NCBI GenBank assembly: GCA_021401465.1 | Contig: JADDMT010000078.1 | Location: 62,001-126,000 of the forward strand | Length of the DNA: 64,000 nt | Origin: Teratosphaeria epicoccoides | Lineage: Eukaryota > Ascomycota > Dothideomycetes > Mycosphaerellales > Teratosphaeriaceae | Direction of reading: 5' to 3' | Made by a program: the position numbers and the translations under genes | The notes under the pieces: model-generated | Seen by the model: the letters and a program-made list of their open reading frames with translations, nothing else | What the model was told of the DNA's origin: nothing | The model's database searches: none | Part shown: in pieces, positions 21,447-32,310 of the stretch | How positions within the stretch are numbered: the first letter of the stretch is position 1 | Layout of the letters: each line of letters begins with the position of its first letter

Positions 21447-23436
21447 TCAAAACGTCCTCCCATGCCTTGGCGGGATGGCCGCCGGCTCTTTAAACCAGTG
21501 CCAGCCATTATTGGTGAACTCCACCTTCTCTGCCAGCGTCTCGTCTTTCTGCAGCAATAGCTTCTCATACTTGCCCAGCTTCGCTTCTCGCATTGTCCGC
21601 TTCGGGTTCTTGTCGTCGCCATCCCAAATCCACTGGACCTCCTTGAGGCCGTCCGGACTCATGTCGATGTCATAATTCGGACCACGATGAGTCTCGTGGC
21701 CGTCCTTTAAGCTCCAGCCGTCCAGAGGACCGCCTTTGCGTTGTGGTTGGTATATGACGGGTTTACGGCGAGTGATGATGCGCAATACATGCTCGAGCAG
21801 AGGCACGACGTTGAAGCCGCCGAAGCCGAGCACTTGGTTCCAGTCTGTCTCTACGCCGCGGCCTGCCATGTCGATTCTCGCACGGACTGAAGAATGGATC
21901 GCCTCGTTTGTGTTATCGAGCGGCTTGCTGAAATCAGTCCGACCAGACTCGTAGATTGTCCTGAAATAGCGGCCGGGTTCACGGCACCGAGTGCCCGCAA
22001 GCGATTGTGGGAACGTGTTAGAGTCATAAACCTTTCCGCGAGCCCAGCCCTTGTATTGGCCTTCTTTATGCTTCTCATACCAGTCCAATTCGCAGTCATA
22101 CCACCAGTTGGTATACTCTTCATCGAAATGAATCCAGTCATGGTGCTGAAAGTTGGCACGTTCCTCCCCTTCGAGCATATTGCCGGACATACGGTCCATC
22201 ATCCAAACCAGGGTTATATTAGCCATGCCTGAGTCGTCGTATGAACCACCAACATTCGAATGGGCTCCTGGAAACCAGACCTGCTCCAGGTTCGTCCGGC
22301 AGTCATCCTTACGCTCCCATACGGCTGGAGAATATGGGAAGCGTTTTTCGTCGAGTGCCAAAGCATGGAAGCCATTCTTGATGTGGGAGTCGAGTCTTGT
22401 GTCAAACCAGCTGTAGGTGCGGAAGAATGACGGTAAATTGAAGATGCGTTGCAGAAGAGGGTTCACTGGAATGCCCAACGATCCGACCGTGTCCCAAACG
22501 CCTTTGATATCATTAGTTGGAGAATATCCCAATATATCGACGTTCTGGACCCACCGATGCATTTGATGTCCACTTCTTGAGTGAGGTCAAGTGCAAGCAG
22601 CTTCTTGAAGTAACAATGCAAGTACTTGTCCCTCTCCTCTGCTTTCTTGCTTTTTGCCAATCTCAAGAACTCCTCATCGAGGTCAAAGTCAACATCGGGA
22701 TGATGGGCAAGGTAGGCTTTGAAGAAAGATGGTTCTGGTGATGGCGGTCAGCAGAATTATCATTGCGGAGGAGCTTCTCGTGCTGACCGTAACGCGGATC
22801 TCCCGCGTGCTCCCAGTCCTCGAAAACTTGCAAAAAGTGAGGCATTGCCTTCTTCTTCAGAATGCCCATCGCACACATGAAGCCGCCGAGACTTCTAGCC
22901 GTGAAGGCTCCGCGTGAGAATCCAAGAAGGAATATGGAATCAGGCGGTACACCTCGCTGATGCTCTGAATAGTTGCTAGCCAGGAAAGCGTATGCCTCTC
23001 GAATGTTCTCGGCTAGCCCAAGACCTGTCCCGCCACCTACAGATGTCAAACGCAAGTCAGCGAGGGCTTAGAAGATACTTTCCATCTGCTTCGCGAGCTA
23101 TTAGTCCATATGCGTACCGACAAGATGGTTGTAGAGGCCAATACCGGTGCCTACACCATTCTGATAGTAGACAATCTGCGGGTGATGGTGTTCATCTTCG
23201 GATTTGATTGCTCTGCAACAAGCGTTAATGTGGAGTGTTATGGATTCAAATCAGCTAAGGGGGCCAGACCGAGCAATCCTGGTGACATTCGAAGGGTTCT
23301 GCACGCTGTTGTCGCTGTCCATCCATGTGCCATCGCAGCATACAATCAGCTTCTTGGGTAGTCTGTACGAATGCTCTCCGACCTGCTGGGCTACAGATCG
23401 ACGATGGGCATCTGCAAAATCTATGGGAGAAGTCAT
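21447..23436 (-). CDS. DUF2235 (Tle1-like) alpha/beta-hydrolase-domain protein
   Basis: Five exons, 23436-23270, 23212-23118, 23036-22788, 22734-22555 and 22501-21447, with introns of 57, 81, 53 and 53 bp, encode 581 residues. The frame is restored at every junction. The family is PF09994 (DUF2235), whose bacterial relatives are type VI phospholipase effectors. Signatures: LPKKLIVCCDGTWMDSDN (27-43), QIVYYQNGVGTG, GGGTGLGLAENIREAY, the nucleophile elbow IFLLGFSRGAFTARSLGG with Ser128, IKC-GVWDTVGSLGIP, and FPGAHSNVGGSY near the expected histidine. No signal peptide is visible, so it is probably intracellular. Fungal members are numerous and mostly uncharacterised; lipase activity is inferred from the fold. 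Neighbours are accessory-type genes, not an obvious pathway. Confidence 0.88.
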
Positions 23437-24459
23437 TTTGACATGAGCAGGCTTCCGTATTGACAAAGCTGGGAGCACTGAGCTTTGTGAAGATTGAATT
23501 TGCGTGCGTTCGCTGTATCGCTATTGTGCAGAAGAGCAATGGTCGACTGCGTACTGCTGTGGTTAAGTCGGTGACAGCTCGTCGCGTCAGGTCTACCGCG
23601 TCTCGGTATTCTCCAGCGAGCACACTTGTACGCCATCGAATGCCTACCTTGTCTGGGAGTCTTGCCTAGGTGATCCTCGAATAGCACTGGGGCTGAGAGC
23701 TAGCGAAGGCTGAGGCCGCCCATCGGCGCGTCACTGTTGTGAACGAGCTGACCGGTCTGCTCACTGCGCGCGAGCGCAATGGCAGCATGCTCTGCCGCAT
23801 ACGACTATCGCCAACCATGGGATAACTATTGAACCTCAGCCGCAGCATGTTGCCCAGGAGGAAATCTCGTGGATTCGGAGGTGGTACGGAGGTACTTATC
23901 CGGCGTCGCCGCTCGAGCTTTCACCTAATCAATTCGTAGCGGGTTTCTCTGCAACTCTGACCCTATCTCTCCTGATCATCACTTTTTTGCGATTTTTCAA
24001 CATGCAATCGAAATATCTCAAGCCACTCTAAGTCGCTGCAAAATAGCTTCAACGCGTAGACAAAAGGAGCTAGGGGCGTTTATTTTTCAGGGTGCGCCAA
24101 GAAGATGCCGAATAACCGCCCGTGCGCCAGTCACAAACTCAAGACAAACTTCGGTCGCCCATCACATCCGCGCTGGAATAGAAGTGGAGCCCAGGCTACC
24201 AATGGGCCTCATCAATTGGTGCGACGTGACTTGTTGCATCTGTTGCCCTTGCCGATCACTGCTGTGTACAAAGAGTAGAGGTTTCGTCTTGCTGCTAATT
24301 ACTATCTCCCACCAGGAACATACGACAGGGAACCGGAGATCGAATGGTGCAAATATACCAAAATTGTCCCGGGTGCCGGTCGTGAATGCATCTGTCATCT
24401 GCCACTGCTAATCTCCCCACGAGCGTCTGCCCGCTGCCATTCCCATGCCTCATCCCCTT
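23437..24459. other. Intergenic region, 1.0 kb
   Basis: It is the promoter side of the DUF2235 gene plus the 3' flank of a small secreted protein. It carries one copy of the short motif shared with 2.7 kb (about 24079-24111). No gene is recognised. Confidence 0.5.
24079..24111. repeat. Short dispersed motif, second copy of the 2.68-2.71 kb string
   Basis: The strings cagggtgcgccaagaagatg (24090-24109) and cagggtccgccaagaagatg (2687-2706) differ at one base, and both are preceded by a T-rich run and followed by ccg-att/aat-ac-ccgcc-like bases. Together they look like two remnants of one dispersed sequence. The 9-bp inverted arm seen at 2.7 kb is not preserved here. Confidence 0.5.
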
Positions 24460-24825
24460 TCAAGATCTGCACGAGATCTTGTAGCTATGAATGGGCTCGT
24501 CCACGTATTGGCAGAAATCGCTGTCGTTTCCGTCGATGAAGCCATTCCGGTTGCCCCTGCAATTGTAATTGCTCCACACTTCCCCGATGCACGAGAACGT
24601 ATCGCTTGGCCGTTGGAGCTTCATCGTAGTGAAGGTCATGACACGTCCATTATCCTCCTTGATACTGAAACAACCTGAGTCCCACTGCTCGTCATGGTCT
24701 GGCGAGAACCACTTCGATCCCAGTCCCTTTCCGATGTTGAAGCAACCTGTGCCTTGGTTGATGTTGAGAACGAGGGCGGCGGTGTGGCCGGCAAGGACGG
24801 CGAGCGGCAGGAGGAACCTCGTCAT
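24460..24825 (-). CDS. Small secreted cysteine-rich protein (candidate effector)
   Basis: A single exon of 121 residues from the ATG that opens the signal peptide MTRFLLPLAVLAGHTAA. An upstream in-frame ATG at 24864 would add 13 polar residues and spoil the signal, so the inner start is preferred. The mature protein has six cysteines (in GTGCFN, SGCFSI, FSCIGE, NCRGN, FCQYV, SCRS), spread evenly, and ends at CRS. It has many aromatic and glycine residues and no recognised domain. Secretion is well supported; an effector role is only a general inference from size, cysteine content and the gene-poor setting. Confidence 0.7.
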   Translation of the reverse strand: MTRFLLPLAVLAGHTAALVLNINQGTGCFNIGKGLGSKWFSPDHDEQWDSGCFSIKEDNGRVMTFTTMKLQRPSDTFSCIGEVWSNYNCRGNRNGFIDGNDSDFCQYVDEPIHSYKISCRS

Positions 24826-26297
24826 TTTCTGCGCTGCGTTCGAGGGTATTGAGCGGTTTGTCATGCGCTGAAAAAGGAATGTGTTATAGTGTTTGGAAGC
24901 TTCGTTCTTGTGCCTCGCCCAGTTGGAACGCCTTTGCAAAGGATTGTCGATCTTTTGACTTGCTCGAGAATAAACAGAATCTTCAAACACCGAGGACAGG
25001 ATTGTGAGCTTATATGACGACGAGATACGGTCGTAGGCGATGCATCCGGATCGGGGCGCAAAGGCACAGCCTTCGTGTTCTGACTTGAGCCACACCGAGA
25101 TGCACCGACCAGTGCTATCGAATGCCCAGAAGCAAGATTCATATTACTCGTATCCGTCTGGCATCCCAGTATTGGTCCGTCAAGCCCGGATGAAGGCGGA
25201 AATCAGTTTTGGAAGAAGCACACTAGCACAGTATACAGCCCGGCGGTGTCAGTCTCAATACTGTACCGCCGGCTGGTGTGCTTGGCACGCACATGAAGAC
25301 TGCCTGTAATAGATACCCAGTGTCTCCACACATTTCCAGCACAGGGGCTTTCCCTGAACAGATTCTAGCGATCGATTATGTTAACACAGCGGTGCCACTG
25401 CCTTGAACAAATATACCTTTTCTCCATATCGGCGGGTACGGAGCGAGGCCAGGGTCGGGAAGATAGGTAAATAAGGACCTTCAGCAAGACTGGCTTGGCG
25501 GACATGATTCATGCTCGCTACTCCGCATATAGCTTAGTGCTGATACCGCGCCAATATCGCGTTACAATCCGACGCGTGTAGTTTCAGACGCGTCTACTGC
25601 TTTTGAACTGATCAGCCGCAGGCTTGGCGTCACGTGATCTCGCGGATATCGTAATCAGCCCGGTTACAAGACTGATTACTAAGCCTTTTGTGGCCATGTG
25701 GGATAGTGGTGAAAGGTCGGCACACCTTCCCTATCAGGATCAAGGGATGCTGGAGCTCTCTCTTCGCCATCTCCCGATCATAGGAATTGGGGTTGGTTCC
25801 CAGGGTCCTAGCGACGTTATTGTAATCACTTGGTACACCAAACTCCTAAAACGCATATTTGAAATTATTGAAATCATGTCTTGTCCTGAATATAGCATGC
25901 ACAAGCTCTTCCTTACCTCTCTACTCTTTCCAACAATCACTTAGACAACTCACCGCCCTCCTAGCACTGTAAACTTTAGTACGCTCCTTATATAGATTGT
26001 GCACTACTGATTGACAACACCATCTTCAGACTTGCTCTCATCGCAATCTCAACCCAAAGCTATGGAGGCCGTCCTTCATGCGACATCGCTTTGAGACGCT
26101 ATAAAGCGGATCTAGAACGACAAGTTTCCTTCCTCCTGGACCCACAATACAATTTCACACCTGAGCGACCACCTCCAGCTAGCTCTTCCGGGTGAAGCCA
26201 GACCTGGAAAGACGTATGCAACCGTCGATTGGTTCTCGCTCAGATCAACCCGCCATCAGTCAATCTAGCCAGAGCGGCCCAAGGCTCGCACAGTCCG
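24826..26297. other. Gene-poor intergenic region, 1.5 kb
   Basis: Short unsupported open frames only, for example + 25624-25944 (106 codons, no recognised domain). An imperfect hairpin lies at 25218-25282 and is listed separately. No RNA gene is recognised. Confidence 0.5.
25218..25282. repeat. Interrupted inverted repeat
   Basis: The left side carries agcacac (25218-25224) and cagcccggcggt (25236-25247); the right side carries accgccggctg (25265-25275) and gtgtgct (25276-25282). The two pairs are reverse complements apart from one extra C. They sit next to each other on the right but are split by 12 nt on the left. It may be a small element or hairpin with an insertion; no function is assigned. 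Confidence 0.55.
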
Positions 26298-26551
26298 CTA
26301 TGGCGGACAAAGAGGCTCTTGGCACTGGCCATAACAACAAGAGCCATACACACCGCTCCCCTGCACCAGATCATGTTAGCATGCTGTTCCGTGTGCCTTC
26401 GCAGGATCACCCAAGCTCGCCGCACATCCTCTCTCCTGTAGAAGCAGTCATAATTGTCCGGTCGACCGGTGCAGTTGGAAGCTGGCCCCTCGGCGGCGAC
26501 GAGGTTCACGAGCACCACGAGTGCGGCGGGAAGAGTATATCGGAAGTGCAT
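26298..26551 (-). CDS. Very small secreted cysteine-rich protein, spliced
   Basis: Exons 26551-26411 and 26360-26298 around a 50-bp intron (GTGATC ... GCTAAC ... GTGCAG) give 67 residues. The first exon has a signal peptide (about 1-20, MHFRYTLPAALVVLVNLVAA) and two cysteines. The second exon, in another frame of the genomic sequence, adds GSGVYGSCCYGQCQEPLCPP, bringing six cysteines with a CC pair, a knottin-like spacing. Reading through without splicing gives a longer tail with only three more, unpatterned cysteines. The donor GTGATC is weak; a GTGCGG donor 15 nt upstream keeps the same frame and would delete five residues. The family is unknown; the structure is inferred from the intron signals and the cysteine pattern. 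Confidence 0.55.
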
Positions 26552-28450
26552 GACTGTAGCTGGTCTTCGGGGAATTGTGGTCAACGTGGATCTTTTGGGT
26601 CGATCTACGGACCGCTTACGCTAGATACGCTTCGAGATATTTTGTTTGCTGATATGCGTGACAGGTGAGCTGTAGGGAACATGTTGCCTGTTCTGTGTGA
26701 GTGCCAAAACACAGCTATATGTGACAGCAGCTAGTGGTCGGTGCCCTGCATGCCATTGATAGTCTCGGGACTCGTGACAATAGCGCTCTCGAAGAGTCCA
26801 GCAGGACCATGACCTCGCCTTCGCTGCCATCTTGGTACTTCTCCGTCTTCTTGGTCGGTTTAAATTCCTTGCACACGGAGGTCATCCTCCTCAAGCTTGT
26901 GACCTTCGATGGTGATAATCTTCTCGCCCAAAATCGCTGGGTCTCATCCTTGCTCAAATTCGGCAGTGCATTCTTGTTTTTGACTACATGCATCTTGAAC
27001 TTTTGTCTACGGGTCCTGACGTGGGCGAGCACACTGTATGCCGCACTGTACTTCGCGTCGTCGCTAGTCAGTACAAGGTTGCGCACGATCAGTTACCTGA
27101 TGTAGCTCTCGAAAGTGCGAACGTCGTTTTGGGATTTGCCGGTTCTTGTGCAATATCCGAGCGTCCTCGATGGCGTCTTGGGTGAGACAGTCCTGACTGA
27201 TGATGCTGGGCGGACTCGGAGTAGTCCCTGGGCAACGTCACAAGTCGAGCTCAGGCGCTTGACGCGTTGGGTCGAGGCTGAGCAGGTCTCTGGCTCTTCT
27301 CTTTACTCCTGTCAAGATGTTCAGAGCGGCGGAGGAGATATAGCCCTGTTATCTATGCTCGCTTGCTAGACGTCGCCGTAATCTGGGACATTGGAGTGTG
27401 CGGAGTTTTGTGCTCAGGCTTTAGCCGTGAGTGTCCTTCCTGCCTTTGGAGACGCAGAAGGTTGAATGAAGGTCTGGAGTAAGACCACGCTTCACGGGTC
27501 CGGGACTTCGAGACTTGATGGACACGAATTGTGCCTGAAAACAACACTTGGTCTACGCTGACCTTTCGGAGCTTCAAGAGGGCGCATATCCTCGACTCTT
27601 CGACCGGCAGGTCGATTTCCACCGACCATGACGGCGAGATCTTGGGCTCTCCGTATCTGCTGCACGTGTCTAGACGGATTTGTACGACCTTCGCTACGGT
27701 GAGGTTGAGGAGTGGCGATCAAGGAGGCAATGCGAAGTCGTCGCTTCACCACCAGCATCTTTCCCGTGATCGAAGCTCGTGACGAGCGGCTTGCAAGGTG
27801 CCAATGGAGGTTTCACTCGCTTGCAAGCATCTGCATGTGCGAGCCTATATGTATAGTTGCGTTTTCCATACATTCTGTGATTGGATCTGGTTGGCATCAC
27901 AGGATCTTGACTGTCCAAAACCATCAATACAGTCTCAAAGTGGTGTAAGCGCTGGTTGCAAGCCTTGATAGTGCGGTGTACCTGGTCGTCTTTGCCGCGC
28001 GAGCACCGCTATCTCAGCCTCAGCCAAACGTGCGGCTGACAAGGATCACCGGTTCCCGCGCAGCCTAGTAGTGTTCTTTGCGACTGGCGGGGGCCATTCA
28101 CAGTGCTCTGCCTCCATGCTGTGTCGCGTGACAGTGAGCAGCTGAGGAGTCTTCGGCCTTTTCTAAGCCTCCGAGCTGCAGACAGGCTTTGCCTTGAAGA
28201 AAGTTATAAGACGCAAGGCCGGTGAGCGACGAGTTCAGCGTTCCGCAGGCTAGTGGAGCAGTCTGCGGACGGTGAAATCAGAGCGAATGAGAGCTCTTGT
28301 CAACAGCAATAACACATGCTTGAGTCGCGACGCGATTCTCATCGCTGATACATGTCATTGTTGGACAGCGATGCATGACAATACATCGGCTTATCAGCTT
28401 TCAAGAGCAAGAGCACTACAGAAGATGGTGCTGAGGAACTACATTCATGT
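26552..28450. other. Intergenic region with coding-like fragments
   Basis: This is 1.9 kb between the small secreted gene and the lipase. Its middle part (26715-27927) has coding-like stretches on the - strand, listed separately. From 27930 to 28450 I see no gene. Confidence 0.4.
26715..27927 (-). other. Possible multi-exon or decayed gene, unidentified
   Basis: Several - strand stretches in different frames look like protein rather than noise. One near 27927-27756 opens with an ATG. A second runs about 27690-27490 with a plausible acceptor tag before it (VVQIRLDTCSRYGEPKI and VDQVLFSGTIRV). A third is near 27240-27095, and a fourth at about 27060-26740 (DDAKYSAAYSVLAHVRTRRQ and KFKMHVVKNKNALPN). 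A GTAACT donor at about 27093 is followed by an acceptor only 33 nt later, shorter than usual, so I could not build a clean model. Either introns are irregular or the gene is degraded. No family is recognised and the coordinates mark only the outer limits. Confidence 0.2.
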
Positions 28451-29876
28451 CTACAACGGCGTCTGAAGCAGCGACACATCGTTCTTGAGGTTAGAGTCCT
28501 TCTTCCCGAGCGTGCCGAGCGCATTCAGCAGCTCGACCAACACCGGCTCAATATCCAGTCCAAGAGCCAACGGGTCGACCGTAGAGTTGTCCACAGTGCT
28601 GCGAGAGCATCCGCTTGGTACTGTCCCAGCGAAGGCGCTCTCGACGAATTCGAAGGCGCCCGGGAAGCCAATGACTTCGGTCGTCAGATGTCCGCCGCTT
28701 GCATAGGTAACGAAGTTGACACTTGCACCGTCCGCACACCAGGTATTAGCGGTCGTTGAGGCATTTTGGTATGGAATGATCTCATCCTGCGTGGCATGGT
28801 ACATGTATACCGGCTTCGATGGAGTCTCGTTGGCGTACAATCCCATGGTGTTCCGATCGTAAAGGACGTATCGGAATGGTGGATAGTATAAAATCTCGTA
28901 CCCCATGGTCTGAAAGCTGGTACTCAAAACGGATACATAAGCCATCTTGACGATGTCGTTTTGAACACAATTTTCGGCCGCGTAGGCCAGGTCTTCTTTG
29001 GCCATTGCGGTGCCATATTCGTCGATGATCGGCTGTACAATGTTTCCGTACGCACTCAGCGCAGCGAGACCATCAAGAGCGGTGGGTAGGAAGCCAGCAA
29101 AAACAGTCCCGTCAATGTACACAGCGGTTCCGGTGAGGTTGGAAGGTGTGCCACCTGGAAGCAGAAACGTAAGCACGCAAACGTTTCCGAAAAGCCGAGG
29201 GCCTCTTACCTGCTGCCCAACCGACAATGTTGAGCTCCGGAGCGTAGGTTGGCTGCAGAGACGCTGCCCATCCTGTAGCAATGGCACCTCCTGAGTAGCC
29301 ATATCCCACAACCATAGGCATGTCCGTCGTGAGACTCAGGTTGCGTGCAAAGTTATTGACTGCGCGCATCGAATCAAGAACGGCCATCCCCTCCAGACGG
29401 CCTGCAGCGAACGCAGAATCTGGTCCTTCATAGTCGGGAGAAGAGACAATATATCCCGCCAGCAGGTAGGCCTGAAGAGCTAGCTGTTCTACTGAGGTAA
29501 CAAAGTCTGTCGGTGTTGAGCCAAGCTGATAGTCATAGCTAGGATCGCAAATGCTAGAAGCGCTGTCTTCGGCTGTATGAAATGAAACGAAGCGGTCGGT
29601 CTGTGCACCGACCGTGGGCTTGAATATTGTCGTCACAGTTGCAATAGCGGAGCCATTGACTGCCGTGGTTCGATAAAGCAGTTGATATGCTTCGACTGGG
29701 TCTGGAATGAAGGACAAAAATGCCACTTCGACGGTCCTAAATCTGAGGATTGTGCCTGGTTTCTCAGCAGCAAAGCCGGGTGGGGGCGTGTAGAAAGGGT
29801 CAAGTGCTGGCGGCAAGACAGCGTTCACCAATGTGCATGCTAAGGCAAGAAGGCCAAGAAAGCGCATAATGACCAT
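28451..29876 (-). CDS. Secretory lipase (LIP family)
   Basis: Exons 29876-29210 and 29154-28451 with a 55-bp intron (GTAAGA ... GCTTAC ... TTCCAG) give 456 residues. Members of this fungal family (PF03583) are secreted triacylglycerol lipases and esterases, as in the Candida LIP genes. A signal peptide covers about residues 1-19. The nucleophile elbow is GYGYSGGAIATGW with Ser195. The likely acid is in HATQDEIIPYQNA and the histidine in SGGHLTTEV, in the order expected of the family. The paired cysteines and the FAGFLPTALDGLAAL segment also fit. A second in-frame ATG at 29867 would shorten the signal peptide by three residues; the first has a better context. The substrate is unproven. Confidence 0.9.
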
Positions 29877-30140
29877 GGCGAAGGTGCAAAGCTTCTCCTA
29901 CCAAAATGAAAGGCTTCTCGAGCGCAACCAGAGCCCAATACCTTATATGCTCTGTGCCTGGTCCTCAGCCGTTGAATCTGGACTTTGAATCTGTCGTTGT
30001 TACCTTACCTAGCCGAAGTCAATCCATCGGGCGTGTAGGTCGTGTAGGTAGTCATAAGGGATCGGGTCCTGAGAAGAAGTAGTAGTATGGTGCTCTTGCT
30101 GAACGTAGTCCACTTCCGGGAATACATGTGGTGCAATCAA

Positions 30141-30296
30141 TATAGGGGAGACGCTTTCTCCATTCCTTACTATTCGCCTGCGCTCGGACAGGCTCGCTCT
30201 CGCGAGGACAACATTTCTGAGACCGTGAGCGGCAAAGAATCCTGTTTCTGACCGCTCGCCGGATTCTGAGCGTTCCGGCCAAGGGCGTAAGTTGCA
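30141..30296. repeat. Diverged dispersed repeat, copy A
   Basis: It aligns loosely with 39818-39985. Both contain the identical 16-mer acaggctcgctctcgc, a preceding gacgct-tctcc block, and a following ctg-t-ct-ac-gctcgccg block in the same order and spacing, with many substitutions and indels between. The other copy lies inside the inverted-repeat element at 39.7-40.1 kb, so this is likely an old copy or fragment of that element. Confidence 0.5.
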
Positions 30297-32077
30297 CTAC
30301 GTCTATTACTAAGCCCGTAGCAGGTATCGTGTGCAGATCTGTCCCAGCTCAGTGGCAGCTATATGCCTTGGTGGTCAATTGTGAGAGGCTTCGCGGATCA
30401 CTGTTCCTGAATTAGCGCCTGTCGACTCGCAGTCCTTGTTCTTTCCAGAAACAGCCCGACGGCAATACATGTATGGAAAAGCGGTTCTGACAGAGCAACG
30501 ACTTGCCAGGTACTTTGTACATGCGCGTGCCTCGGCACGCAGCTGAATGAAGCTACTGGCCGACGCTACAGGTTGCATGGGATCGACGGGAGGGGGAGAC
30601 ATTGTGTGATTGACGGAAGCAGTCATGAGGAGCCTTGAAGATCGTGTGGGCGGGCGGGTTCATGAGTCAAACCCAGGAGGCCCGAGCTGGACGGCATAGA
30701 ACCTATGCAGCTGGAGATTATCCACGCTTCTCGTCCCGTCACATGTCTATGGGCGCGTATCAACTAGGACGGCAATCAGTAGTGAGATATTCGAAGGAAC
30801 AGCTTTTAGCAGTTGCTAAGCCCGCCCCGGGCGCACGCCTCTTCTGCCCATGCAAAATATTCTGCCTCTCCGAAACGACTCCACCACCATCGCCTGAGGC
30901 ATGCAGAGGCACTTTACATGTATACGGGCTATGGCCACAGGAACGATCCTATGTCACATGCGTTGAAGACATGTAGATCAGAGTGGGTTGGGCAAAGCTA
31001 AGAATGGATCCTGATTCAGAAAGCACATGATGAGCCAGGAAAAGAAGGGATGAAGCATGCTTGCAACCCAGCAAAAGCGCTGCGGAGTAGACGGCGTGAA
31101 GCGGCCTTTTCTGCGGTGAGATCAAGGACCTGGAGAGACAGAGCGTACGCTGGCGGGGCGGCGTTAGCGCTGAAAAGTCACCACCGCCAGCTCCTTCTAC
31201 CGGAATCTTCAAGACCCTGCTTAGGACTCAAATCTCCTGTCCGTTTGCATAGGCTTGGCTCAACTCTACCATGCTCAAGGCGAGCGGCTATCATTGGGCC
31301 TGAATCTGCATGAACACAAACGTGAAAGGCGGTTCCTGCCATGGCTGCTGAATGGCAGATGCTGCTGGCGGTCTTTCCCTGATCTTGCGGCGCTGCCTCT
31401 TCCAGCGAATCGCCGCGAGGAGCTAGTCGTATGCACGTCGCCTTTCCAATATGTAGTTCTTGCAGGGACTGCAAGGATATGCTTATGACAGTCCATGCTG
31501 TGGTCCTAGAGGCCAAGTGGAAGACCAACTTGGAGCCGCTCGATGTGCAGACGGTGCTGCACTTCGTGGTCTTGGATGCCGGCTCCAGTATCAGCTTGCG
31601 GCCGCGTTACAATCCAATGTCAGCCGCGTTCCTGAGGGTTCCAAATGGCGTAAAGCACCGTGCCGTCGCCGGCGCTGTATCAAGACCCGTCCTCGAAGGC
31701 TTGTCGCGATGTCCAGGATGAAATTTGATGTGTTGAGAAGCTTAGCAGCCGACCGCGCGTCGCGTGGATGCATCGTGGGTGTGTACACGAAACTGCGAAT
31801 GGCGCCTCTGGACTGGAGCGATTGCATGTCACTTCGCCATGGCAGGCTGCCATCACGGCACTCATTGGTCCGCACGAGGATGACGAGGTAAAGCGCATGA
31901 AGCACGGCCCCAACAACGCACGCGAATCGACTTGTCCGGTGATGCGATGACACATCCATGCGAAGTACAAACTTGGCCCCACTGTCACATGCCCCTCGGC
32001 CCCTTTCCGGCCACACGATCTTTGCTATATATTTTATATTTCCGTGCTCAGCTTCCACCAATCAGGGGCACACAGCA

Positions 32078-32310
32078 AAAAAAAAGCTGTACCCCTGTGC
32101 GGTCCGAACAGGTACGACGGACGCGTCCCCTTAAAGGGACCCGAACTGTGCCATGTGCGAGCGGGCAAAACACAGAAGAATATCAGGCAAAATACAAAAA
32201 AGAGAAAACAAAGAAAGGCAAAAACCAAGAGCGAAAACAAAAGCAAAAAAATCAGATCAAAAAAACCAGGAAAAAAGCCAAACATACAGAAGAAACACAA
32301 AGTCAAGCTG
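32078..32310. repeat. A-rich, strand-asymmetric tract
   Basis: The + strand opens with a run of nine A, and from 32165 to 32310 it is dominated by A with K/Q/N-type codons and few T. The opposite strand reads as poly-Phe/Leu and is not a protein. Such one-sided A-richness is unlike the rest of the window. It could be the 3' tail of a LINE or SINE insertion or simple low-complexity sequence. Confidence 0.6.

Noticed and set aside
19954..29876. A secondary-metabolite cluster around the methyltransferase
   Set aside because: No polyketide synthase, peptide synthetase, terpene synthase, P450 or pathway regulator is present nearby; the methyltransferase stands alone.
31591..32061. A 156-codon minus-strand frame in the gene desert
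   Set aside because: It overlaps several other frames of similar length and has no recognised feature.
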